This document shows positions 57,093 through 64,000 of a stretch of DNA of 64,000 nucleotides, in pieces. The notes beneath the pieces are model-generated. The model searched no databases. It was not told the DNA's origin and saw only the letters and a list, made by a program, of their open reading frames with translations. Source of the DNA: Serpentinimonas maccroryi. Lineage in GTDB: Bacteria > Pseudomonadota > Gammaproteobacteria > Burkholderiales > Burkholderiaceae_C. A program made the translations under genes and the position numbers. How positions within the stretch are numbered: the stretch's first letter is position 1; each line of letters begins with the position of its first letter. The DNA is taken from the NCBI RefSeq assembly GCF_000828915.1, contig NZ_AP014569.1:1426001-1490000 (forward strand), read 5' to 3'.

Positions 57093-58318
57093 CGCCGCAG
57101 TGGGCTGCGCCGCCCCACCCCCAGCGCCACGCCAATCGACAGCAGCAGCACCACCCCCGCACCGGCCAAGGTGGCGGCGTACCAGCCGCGGTCCATAAAC
57201 ACGCCAAATATCAGCGGCGCGATGGCAAAGCCCACGTCCAGCCCCGAGTACACGGTGCCATAGACGCGCCCGGTGGCCCCCTTGGGCGTGACCTGCTTGA
57301 TCAGCAGATCGCGGCTGGGCGCGGCGATACCCAGCGCAAAACCCGTGGCCGCCAGCAGCAGCATGGTGCCCGTGCCGCCCAGCCAGCCGGTGGCGGCCAG
57401 CAGCAGCAGCAGCGCACCGGCGGCCATCGAAGCGCCCACCACCCAATCGCTGCGCCGCGCCTGCACCGCCACAAAACCGCCCGCCAACATACCCAGCGCC
57501 CCGCACACCATGTAGGCGCTCAGCGTCAGCGTGGCGGCCTGCAGGCTGACGCCGTGCAGCGCCTTCAAGATCGAGGCCGAGTAGTTTTGCACCACGCCCA
57601 GCGTCAGGGTGGTGAGCAAAAAGAAGGCAAAACACCACCAGACCACGCTCTGGCGCATAAAAGCCAAGTCGCTGCCCGCCGCTGCACCCGCCGGGCGGCG
57701 CAGCACCTCGGATTGCAGGTGCTCGCGCTGCCAGAGCAGCAGCAAGAACACCAGCAGGTACAACCCGGCGGCGGCGAGGTAGGCGCTGCGCCAGTCCAGC
57801 AGCATCGACCAACCCACCAGAAACACCGGCGCCAGCGCCCACCCTAGGTTGCCGCTGATGCCGTGCACGCTGTAGGCATGGCCCAGCCTAGAGGCCGACA
57901 CGCGCTGGTTGAGGATCGAAAAATCGACCGGATGAAAGGATGCGTTGCCCAAGCCGGCGAGTGCGGCCACCAGCAAAAGCGTCGCATAGCCATCGGCCTG
58001 CGAGGCCAGCACGGCTGCCCCCATGAACAGCAGCAGCGAGGCAAACAGCACCGGACGCGCGCCCACGCGATCGACCACAAAGCCCGAGGCCGCCTGCCCG
58101 ATCCCGGAAACGGCAAAAAAAAGCGTCATCAGCAGGCCGACGTCGGTGAACGACAGGCCAAACTCGAGCATCAGCAGCGGAAACAGCGGCGGCAGCAGCA
58201 GATGGCCAAAATGCGAGCTGCCGTGCGCCAGCCCGACCAAGCCCATCACGCGCGCGTCGGCGCGCCACGGCACGGCAAGGGCTGGGGCAGCGGCTGCAGA
58301 AAGTTGTAGGCTGGACAT
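57089..58318 (-). CDS. MFS transporter, fosmidomycin-resistance-like
   Basis: A 409-residue 12-helix major facilitator. The N-terminal half has [24 protein letters not shown] (read in parts), resembling the Fsr group, and a sugar-transporter-like [12 protein letters not shown] loop. [28 protein letters not shown] (read in parts) supports Fsr-type proteins, one of which exports fosmidomycin. The real substrate is unknown. It overlaps miaA tail-to-tail by 4 bases and its start ATG is at 58318. Confidence 0.82.
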   Translation of the reverse strand: MSSLQLSAAAAPALAVPWRADARVMGLVGLAHGSSHFGHLLLPPLFPLLMLEFGLSFTDVGLLMTLFFAVSGIGQAASGFVVDRVGARPVLFASLLLFMGAAVLASQADGYATLLLVAALAGLGNASFHPVDFSILNQRVSASRLGHAYSVHGISGNLGWALAPVFLVGWSMLLDWRSAYLAAAGLYLLVFLLLLWQREHLQSEVLRRPAGAAAGSDLAFMRQSVVWWCFAFFLLTTLTLGVVQNYSASILKALHGVSLQAATLTLSAYMVCGALGMLAGGFVAVQARRSDWVVGASMAAGALLLLLAATGWLGGTGTMLLLAATGFALGIAAPSRDLLIKQVTPKGATGRVYGTVYSGLDVGFAIAPLIFGVFMDRGWYAATLAGAGVVLLLSIGVALGVGRRSPLRR

Positions 58319-58421
58319 GGGCGGCCATGTTAAGCCCAAATGCCCAACCGCGCGCCGTGTGCCACTATTGCAGCCGCAGCCGCAGCCGCAGCCGCCGCGC
58401 CAGCCGGGCACAATAGCCACC

Positions 58422-59429
58422 ATGAACATCGTGATCCTCGACGACTACCAAGACGCGGTGCGCAAGCTGCCCTGCGCCGCCAAGCTCGAACCCTACCCGG
58501 CCAAGGTGTTCACCAACACCATCAAGGGTGTGGGTCAGCTCTCGGTGCGGCTGCGCGACGCCCAGGTGCTGGTGCTGATCCGCGAACGCACCCACATCAC
58601 GCGCCAGTTGCTCGACAAGCTGCCCAAGCTGCGCCTGATCGCCCAGACCGGGGCCGTGGGGCCGCACATCGACCTCGATGCCTGCACCGAACACGGGGTG
58701 GCGGTGGCCGAAGGCAAAGGCTCGCCGGTGGCCCCGGCGGAGCTCACCTGGGCGCTGATTCTGGCCGCCATGCGCCGCCTGCCGCACTACGTGGCGCACC
58801 TCAAGCACGGGGTTTGGCAGCAATCGGGCCTCAAAACCGCCTCCATGCCGGCCAACTTTGGCATCGGCATGGTGCTGCACGGCAAAACGCTGGGGGTGTG
58901 GAGCTACGGCCGCATTGGGCGCATGGTGGCTGGCTACGGCCGCGCCTTTGGGATGCGGGTTCTGGTCTGGGGCAGCGAGGCCGCGCGCGCGCAGGCCAGC
59001 GCCGATGGCTACGAGGCCGCCGCGTCGAAAGCCGAGCTGCTGGCGCAGTCGGATGTGCTCAGCCTGCACCTGCGCCTTGGGGCCAGCACCCAAGGCTGCC
59101 TGAGCTTTGAGGATTTGAGCCTGATGAAGCCCACGGCCGTGCTGGTCAACACCTCGCGCGCCGAACTGATCCAGCCCGACGCGCTGGTGGCCGCACTCAA
59201 CCGCGGCCGGCCCGGCATGGCGGCGGTGGACGTGTTCGAGTCCGAGCCGATCTTGCAGGGGCATGCCCTGCTGCGACTGGAAAACTGCATCTGCACGCCG
59301 CACATCGGCTTTGTCGAGCAAAACAGCTACGAGCAGTATTTTTCGGCCGCTTTCGACAACATTCTCAACTACATCAAAGGCACCCCGACCCACATCGTCA
59401 ACCCCGGGTCGCTGCACTATCAGCGCTGA
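58422..59429 (+). CDS. D-2-hydroxyacid dehydrogenase family protein
   Basis: A 335-residue NAD(H)-dependent dehydrogenase of the formate/glycerate type. The Rossmann motif reads GVWSYGRIGRMVAGYGRAFGM, where Ser replaces the first Gly of GxGxxG (read in parts). The catalytic residues are visible as Arg in VNTSRAELI, Glu in FESEPIL and His in CTPHIGFVEQ. The substrate is unknown; phosphoglycerate dehydrogenase is possible but no ACT domain is present. A short GCAGCC tandem lies upstream near 58372. The stop overlaps the stop of the convergent FimV-like gene by 10 bases. Confidence 0.88.
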   Translation: MNIVILDDYQDAVRKLPCAAKLEPYPAKVFTNTIKGVGQLSVRLRDAQVLVLIRERTHITRQLLDKLPKLRLIAQTGAVGPHIDLDACTEHGVAVAEGKGSPVAPAELTWALILAAMRRLPHYVAHLKHGVWQQSGLKTASMPANFGIGMVLHGKTLGVWSYGRIGRMVAGYGRAFGMRVLVWGSEAARAQASADGYEAAASKAELLAQSDVLSLHLRLGASTQGCLSFEDLSLMKPTAVLVNTSRAELIQPDALVAALNRGRPGMAAVDVFESEPILQGHALLRLENCICTPHIGFVEQNSYEQYFSAAFDNILNYIKGTPTHIVNPGSLHYQR

Positions 59430-61417
59430 GCGCTTGGATCCGGATCGGGTTTGGCAGCGGCTTTGCCGTCACCCCAATCCAACTGACCAAGGTCGAAATC
59501 GATCGACATCGGGTCGGGCTTGGATGCTGGTGTCGGGGGTTGGTGGGGCGTGGGTTCCGGCTCAGGGGCCAAACCCAAATCGAGCATGGGGATGGGCGGG
59601 TTTAACAAGGCATCCAGCACATCGGTCAAGACGAGCAAATCGTCGAAAGCCACCAGCGTGCGCACGGTCAGCACGCTACCGGGCTCACCGGGTTGAGAGG
59701 TCAAGGCGCGCTCGATGACCGCCGCTGCGCCGGTCTGCGGCCACTGCGCCTGCAGAGTTTGCAGCAGCGCCACATTGTGCTCGAGCCCGCGCTGCGCCAA
59801 GATGGCTTCGGTGCTGGGTGCAATGCGCTGAAAGTGATTCTCGTAAAAACGGGTGGCCTCGGCCAGTTCGGATGCATTGCCGGTTTGCGCAGCCAGAGCC
59901 AGCCAGCGCAAGTAGGGGGCCTCGCTGGCCCGTGCGTGCCCGGCCACAAAGGCCTTGAGCACCTCCATGGCCTGGGTGCCCTGTGCGATCGATTCGAAAA
60001 ACTCGGCCTGTTGCCAGACCTCGATCAAGGCTCGCAGATCGAGCACCGCCACAGGCACCTCAACAAACATCGAAGCACGGCCCTCGACCACATCAAGCCC
60101 AGCTACCGCATCGACATCAAGCCAATCCAAAGGCAGCGCAGCAGGAGCCTGAGTAGTGGGTGCGAGCGCCGGCCCAGACACCGCAGGTGGGCCACCCATT
60201 GGCTGCACTGTGGACTCTTCAGCGCGGGCAGCTTGGTTCGTTGCCTCGGCGTCGCTGCCTAGGCCAGCAGACACAGGCACGGCAGCTGGCGCAGACGCGC
60301 CCGCTGGCCCAATCAAGGGCTGCGACGGCTCAAAGCCCGGTTTGGTTTGCATGGCCTGATCGGGCAAAGTGGTTTCCCACCACGGTGCCGGCGTGGCTGC
60401 GGCCGGGCGTGAAAGCAGCAACCGACCCGATCGATGGGCATACAAGGCCCCGCCGAGCAACAACAACAGCAAGGCGCCCAAGCCGTAAAGCCACGCCGCG
60501 GGCACACCGGCTTGGGCCTGGGTTTGCATTTGCAACAACTGAGCTTGGGTGCTTTGCAGAGCCAAGCGCAGTTGTTCCTGCTCGGCACGCAGCGCCAGCA
60601 ACTCCTGCTCTGGGGCGGCCAGCACGTTTTGGGCTGCACCCACCTCGGCCAAGGGGGCATCGGGCAGCGCGCCAGCGACAGCGCCCTCGAGCGCAACCGC
60701 CGCCACCGGTGACGCCTGAGCAGGCATCGGGATCGGGTCGAGTTGCAAGCGCGCGCCAGCGGCCACCGTTGGGGGCGGGGCCAGCGGGGCGGCGGGTGTG
60801 GCGATCGCAACCGGCGCGGCGGCAGGCACTTGGGCCATGCGGGGCGGCGCTTTGCTGCGCAGCCGCTCCAAGCCAGCAGGCCGCGCCGCGGGCGCGCTCA
60901 AGCGTATTGGGGTTTGCTCTGGGGGCGGCGCTGCCGGCACCACGTCTGCAGCGGCAGGCGTGGCTGCCGCACCGTTGGCCACGGGCCTGGGCACAAGCGC
61001 CGGAGCAGCCAAGGCGGTAGCGGCTGGGTCGGCTGCCGCAACAGCCTGCACCGGCACCCAATCAGCCAGCAGCGTGTACGTGCGCCTGAACACCGTTTGG
61101 CAGCCCACCTGCAAGCCCAAGGTCACGATCGGTTCGTTGATGGGTTCGGTGCTGCGCACCCGCAGCAGGGCCTCACCGCCAGCCCCTGTGCTTTGCAAGC
61201 TGGTGCTCAGCGACGCGCCCGGCACTTGCGATTCGCCATACTGCAACCGCACCTGCAGGCACAAGTCGGCCAAACCCTGACCGGGCTCGGTTCGGGTTTG
61301 CACCAGAATATCGAAGGGACGACCGATAATGACATCGCCTTGGGTCGGCCCCAAGCCTGTCGCCAGCGTTTGCGTAACCGCCACCAAAAGCGCGCTGCCC
61401 AGCGCCAACTTCATCAT
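59420..61417 (-). CDS. FimV/HubP-like inner-membrane protein
   Basis: A 665-residue protein. It has an N-terminal signal peptide and then a FimV N-terminal-type domain (GDVIIGRPFDILVQTRTEPG, DLCLQVRLQYGESQV). Next is a long Pro/Ala-rich region, a short coiled coil (ELLALRAEQEQLRLALQSTQ), one membrane helix near AAWLYGLGALLLLLLGGALY, and a cytoplasmic part with a TPR-like helical block and an acidic end (SIDFDLGQLDWGDG). No LysM domain is visible, and it is shorter than typical FimV. I use ATG 61417 after AAGGA. FimV/HubP proteins organise cell poles and type IV pili; no pilus genes are nearby, so its role is inferred only. Confidence 0.75.
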   Translation of the reverse strand: MMKLALGSALLVAVTQTLATGLGPTQGDVIIGRPFDILVQTRTEPGQGLADLCLQVRLQYGESQVPGASLSTSLQSTGAGGEALLRVRSTEPINEPIVTLGLQVGCQTVFRRTYTLLADWVPVQAVAAADPAATALAAPALVPRPVANGAAATPAAADVVPAAPPPEQTPIRLSAPAARPAGLERLRSKAPPRMAQVPAAAPVAIATPAAPLAPPPTVAAGARLQLDPIPMPAQASPVAAVALEGAVAGALPDAPLAEVGAAQNVLAAPEQELLALRAEQEQLRLALQSTQAQLLQMQTQAQAGVPAAWLYGLGALLLLLLGGALYAHRSGRLLLSRPAAATPAPWWETTLPDQAMQTKPGFEPSQPLIGPAGASAPAAVPVSAGLGSDAEATNQAARAEESTVQPMGGPPAVSGPALAPTTQAPAALPLDWLDVDAVAGLDVVEGRASMFVEVPVAVLDLRALIEVWQQAEFFESIAQGTQAMEVLKAFVAGHARASEAPYLRWLALAAQTGNASELAEATRFYENHFQRIAPSTEAILAQRGLEHNVALLQTLQAQWPQTGAAAVIERALTSQPGEPGSVLTVRTLVAFDDLLVLTDVLDALLNPPIPMLDLGLAPEPEPTPHQPPTPASKPDPMSIDFDLGQLDWGDGKAAAKPDPDPSAQR

Positions 61418-61590
61418 CTGCCAATCCTTGTTTTGATCGTGCTTGTTTTGCTCACTGGGTCTCATTTTGGCACATGAAACCCCCGCCCCCAATTCCATGC
61501 CGCTCGATGCGTGCAAACATTGCGTACTCCAGCCTGCGCGGTCACCCCGGTGACACCTCGCACCGCCCCCAGTCACCCACAAGACAGCCC

Positions 61591-62310
61591 ATGGACGACC
61601 CCATTCTGACAATGCAGGAACGCGAAGCGATCAACAGCGGTCGCTGGTTCAACACCCTTTCACCCTCACTGCGGCACGACATCCTCCGATGCGCTTTTGT
61701 CAGACGCTTCCAGGACGGCGACCTGATCGCCGCCCGCGGCGACCCGCCCACCGAATGGTCGGCGGTGAGCAAGGGCGCCGTGCGCGTGAGCTCCACCTCG
61801 CTGGCGGGCAAGCAGGTCACGCTCACCTACGTCGAACCCGGGGTCTGGTTTGGCGAAATTGCGATGTTCGACGGCGAGCGCCGCACCCACGACGCCTACG
61901 CCCACGGGCCCACCTCGCTGCTGTGCGTGGCGCGCAAGGATTTCCAAAAAATCCTGACCCAACACGTAGAGCTTTACGAGGCCCTGCTGCGCCTGCAGGC
62001 GCGGCGCATCCGCAACCTGTTTGGGCTGGTGGAAGACCTCAACACCCTGCCCCTGCGCGCCCGGCTGGCCAAGCAGCTGCTGCACCTGTCGCGCAGCTAC
62101 GGCGTGCCCTGCCTGGCCAACGCGAGCGAGACCCGCATCGGGCTGCAGCTGGCACAAGAAGAACTGGCGCAGATGCTGGGCGCCTCGCGCCAGCGCGTCA
62201 ACCAAGAGCTCAAATCGATGGAGCGCGAGCAAGCCATCCGCATCGAACCCGGCGGCCTGGTGGTGTGCGACCGCAGCGCGCTGCTGCGCATCGCCGCCGC
62301 CGAACACTAA
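61591..62310 (+). CDS. Crp/Fnr family transcriptional regulator (CRP-like, no iron-sulfur cysteines)
   Basis: A 239-residue regulator. It has the cyclic-nucleotide-binding fold (GVWFGEIAMFDGERRTHDAYA, read in two parts) and a winged helix with HTH in QEELAQMLGASRQRVNQEL. The N terminus lacks the four-cysteine [4Fe-4S] pattern of FNR, so it is not an oxygen sensor of that kind. Whether it binds cAMP cannot be judged. The ATG at 61591 fits the domain start. A 14-base inverted repeat GTCACCCCGGTGAC (61541-61554) lies upstream and may be an autoregulatory site. It diverges from the FimV-like gene. Confidence 0.85.
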   Translation: MDDPILTMQEREAINSGRWFNTLSPSLRHDILRCAFVRRFQDGDLIAARGDPPTEWSAVSKGAVRVSSTSLAGKQVTLTYVEPGVWFGEIAMFDGERRTHDAYAHGPTSLLCVARKDFQKILTQHVELYEALLRLQARRIRNLFGLVEDLNTLPLRARLAKQLLHLSRSYGVPCLANASETRIGLQLAQEELAQMLGASRQRVNQELKSMEREQAIRIEPGGLVVCDRSALLRIAAAEH

Positions 62311-62320
62311 AACCTTTTGG

Positions 62321-63466
62321 ATGCACCCCGCGGCCATGATCGACCCCTCCTCCCACGACTTGGCCGCACCGAACTCGGCCCCCTTGGCAACCCCAGACCC
62401 GGCCCCCAGCGCACCGGCGGCCGAGCTGCCCTTCGATGCAAGCGCGCTGGAGCCGTGGCTGCGTGCGCATCTGCCCGGTTTTGCCGGCCCTTTGCAGATC
62501 GAGAAATTTCCCGGCGGCCAGTCCAACCCCACCTACCGCCTGCGCACGCCGCAGCACGACTGGGTGCTGCGCAGCAAACCGGGCCCGGCGGCCAAGCTGC
62601 TGCCTTCGGCGCACGCCATCGAGCGCGAATTCCGCCTCATGCGTGCGCTGGCCGACACGGCGGTGCCGGTGCCGCGCATGGAACTGCTGTGCGCCGACGA
62701 AGCGGTGATCGGGCGCGCCTTTTACCTGATGGAATACGTGCCCGGGCGCATCCTCTGGGAGCAGGCCCTGCCCGGCCTGAGCGCGGCGCAGCGGCGCGCC
62801 CACTACCTAGAAATGAACCGCGTGCTGGCGGCGCTGCACCGGGTCGATGTGCAGGCCGTGGGACTGGCCGACTACGGCAAACCCGGCAACTACTTCGAGC
62901 GCCAGATCGCGCGCTGGAGCAAGCAGTACCAGGCTTCAGTCACGCAGCCCATCCCCGCGATGGAGCGCCTGATCGACTGGCTGCCCCGCCACATCCCGGC
63001 GCTGGCGCGCGACGACAGCCGCGTGTGCGTGGTGCATGGCGACTTCCGGCTCGACAACCTGGTATTCCACCCCGAGCAGGCCCAAGTGCTGGCGGTGCTC
63101 GACTGGGAGCTTTCCACCCTCGGGCACCCGCTGGCCGACTTCAGCTACCACTGCATGGCCTGGCACATCGAGCCGGGGCAGTTTCGCGGCATCGCCGGGC
63201 TCGACTTGCAAGCCCTGGGGATACCCAGCGAGCGCGAGTACATCGAGCGCTACTGCGCCAGCACGGGTTTTTACGACCCCGAGGCGCTGCAACAAGACTG
63301 GAACTTCTTTCTGGCCTACAACCTGTTCAGGCTGGCGGCGATTCTGCAGGGGATCGCCAAACGGGTCGAGGCCGGCACCGCGTCCAGCGCCCAAGCGCGC
63401 CAGTCCGGGGCCGGGGCGCGGCCGCTGGCCGAGCTGGCTTGGTCCTTTGCCCAGCGCGCTGCCTGA
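62321..63466 (+). CDS. Phosphotransferase family protein (APH/ChoK fold), linked to acyl-CoA metabolism
   Basis: A 381-residue aminoglycoside-phosphotransferase-fold protein of the type next to acyl-CoA dehydrogenases (ACAD10/11-like). Motifs are [25 protein letters not shown] (read in parts), the Brenner motif [13 protein letters not shown] with the catalytic Asp, and the DFG-like [18 protein letters not shown]. Its task is likely phosphorylation of a hydroxylated acyl-CoA intermediate, as shown for ACAD10/11, not antibiotic resistance. An ATG at 62336 is an alternative start. It is 53 bases before the acyl-CoA dehydrogenase, which supports the link. Confidence 0.82.
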   Translation: MHPAAMIDPSSHDLAAPNSAPLATPDPAPSAPAAELPFDASALEPWLRAHLPGFAGPLQIEKFPGGQSNPTYRLRTPQHDWVLRSKPGPAAKLLPSAHAIEREFRLMRALADTAVPVPRMELLCADEAVIGRAFYLMEYVPGRILWEQALPGLSAAQRRAHYLEMNRVLAALHRVDVQAVGLADYGKPGNYFERQIARWSKQYQASVTQPIPAMERLIDWLPRHIPALARDDSRVCVVHGDFRLDNLVFHPEQAQVLAVLDWELSTLGHPLADFSYHCMAWHIEPGQFRGIAGLDLQALGIPSEREYIERYCASTGFYDPEALQQDWNFFLAYNLFRLAAILQGIAKRVEAGTASSAQARQSGAGARPLAELAWSFAQRAA

Positions 63467-63519
63467 GCCCCTCGCCCTGCCACCCAAAACCCCGCCCACG
63501 CCCACCCAGAGGAGCCTTT

Positions 63520-64000
63520 ATGCACTTCGATTACAGCCCCAAGGTCAAAGACCTGCAAGCGCGCCTGCAAGCCTTCATGGACGCCCACATTTACCCCAAC
63601 GAAGCGCGCTTCATGGCAGAGGTGGCCGCCAACCGCGCCCGCGGCAACCCCTGGCGCCCGACCGAGCTGGTCGAGCAGCTCAAGCCACTGGCCCGCGCCG
63701 CCGGTCTGTGGAACCTGTTTTTACCCAATTCCCCGCGCGCCCCCGAGGGCTTGAGCAACCTCGAGTACGCCCCGCTGTGCGAGATCATGGGCCGTGTCAG
63801 CTTTGCCCCCGAGGTGTTCAACTGCTCGGCCCCCGACACCGGCAACATGGAAACGCTGGAGCGCTACGCCAGCGAGGCGCTCAAAGACCGCTGGCTCAAC
63901 CCCTTGTTGCGCGGTGAAATCCGTTCGGCCTTCCTGATGACCGAACCCGAAGTCGCCTCGTCCGACGCCACCAACATCCAATGCCGCATCGAGCGCGACG
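63520..64000 (+). CDS. Acyl-CoA dehydrogenase family protein (partial, 3' end beyond the window)
   Basis: About 160 residues of an FAD-dependent acyl-CoA dehydrogenase are seen. The N-terminal helical region ([19 protein letters not shown]) leads into [13 protein letters not shown] and then [16 protein letters not shown], which is the FAD-binding and substrate-facing segment (MTEP-VASSDA). The ATG at 63520 follows a strong AGAGGAG. It forms a likely operon with the upstream phosphotransferase and probably feeds fatty- or hydroxy-acyl-CoA breakdown. The active-site Glu lies beyond the window. Confidence 0.92.
   Translation, partial: MHFDYSPKVKDLQARLQAFMDAHIYPNEARFMAEVAANRARGNPWRPTELVEQLKPLARAAGLWNLFLPNSPRAPEGLSNLEYAPLCEIMGRVSFAPEVFNCSAPDTGNMETLERYASEALKDRWLNPLLRGEIRSAFLMTEPEVASSDATNIQCRIERD

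Noticed and set aside
61591-62310. FNR oxygen sensor acting on the FNR-like box ahead of cydAB
   Set aside because: The regulator lacks the N-terminal cysteine cluster, so it is a CRP-type protein; the FNR that might use the box lies outside the window.
62321-63466. Aminoglycoside resistance gene
   Set aside because: The APH fold is shared; sequence type and the neighbouring acyl-CoA dehydrogenase fit acyl-CoA metabolism instead.

Overview
The window reads as chromosomal core sequence of a high-GC betaproteobacterium, most likely of the family Comamonadaceae (Burkholderiales). This rests on gene order (rpsB-tsf-pyrH-frr-uppS-cdsA-dxr-rseP-bamA; rlmE-ftsH-folP-glmM with ppk behind it; hisZ-purA), the presence of PhaR, and recognisable betaproteobacterial sequence in most proteins. 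The genus cannot be fixed from sequence alone. I see no prophage, insertion sequence, CRISPR array or recognisable defence island. The accessory material is three small toxin-antitoxin loci, one of them broken. No stretch longer than about 300 bases lacks a gene.

Layout. 1-9.5 kb (minus strand): ribosome and envelope biogenesis cluster, from rpsB and tsf through UMP kinase, ribosome recycling, undecaprenyl-PP and CDP-diacylglycerol synthesis, the MEP-pathway enzyme Dxr, the site-2 protease RseP and the start of BamA, which runs off the left edge. 9.5-16.5 kb: NAD(P)HX repair, YggT, RNase R, a tRNA-Leu(CAG) with its own promoter and terminator, RimO and PhaR. 16.7-19.7 kb: a GbsR/MarR-type regulator translationally overlapped with cydAB (cyanide-insensitive-type bd oxidase) behind an FNR-like box. 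19.8-27.2 kb: an SDR reductase, a P2-type cation ATPase, YgiQ and DusA.

27.2-28.3 kb holds a parDE pair and, facing it, an intact ParD-like antitoxin with a truncated toxin. 28.5-32.5 kb is a polyphosphate module: ppx facing sixA and ppk. 32.7-40.4 kb: glmM, folP, ftsH and rlmE on one strand; yhbY and oligopeptidase A on the other. 40.4-51.1 kb: rpiA, pyrD, rlmB, a LolD/YbbA-type ATPase divergent from a TesA-type lipase with overlapping start codons, a cystathionine beta-lyase-like enzyme coupled to purA, hisZ, YbjQ, a small membrane methyltransferase-like protein and a second parDE.

51.1-64 kb: mutL with a hexanucleotide tandem repeat, gdhA, two MFS transporters around miaA, a D-2-hydroxyacid dehydrogenase, a FimV/HubP-like membrane protein, a Crp-family regulator, and a phosphotransferase plus acyl-CoA dehydrogenase pair that runs off the right edge.

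A recurring oddity is low-complexity or tandem-repeat insertions (6- or 9-bp units in several cases) in linkers of otherwise conserved housekeeping proteins: PyrD, RlmB, the cystathionine beta-lyase-like enzyme, TesA, YgiQ and MutL. I find no clearly undescribed multi-gene system. The most worthwhile leads are the MutL repeat, the shared pattern of linker expansions, the broken toxin beside an intact antitoxin, and the regulated cyd operon.
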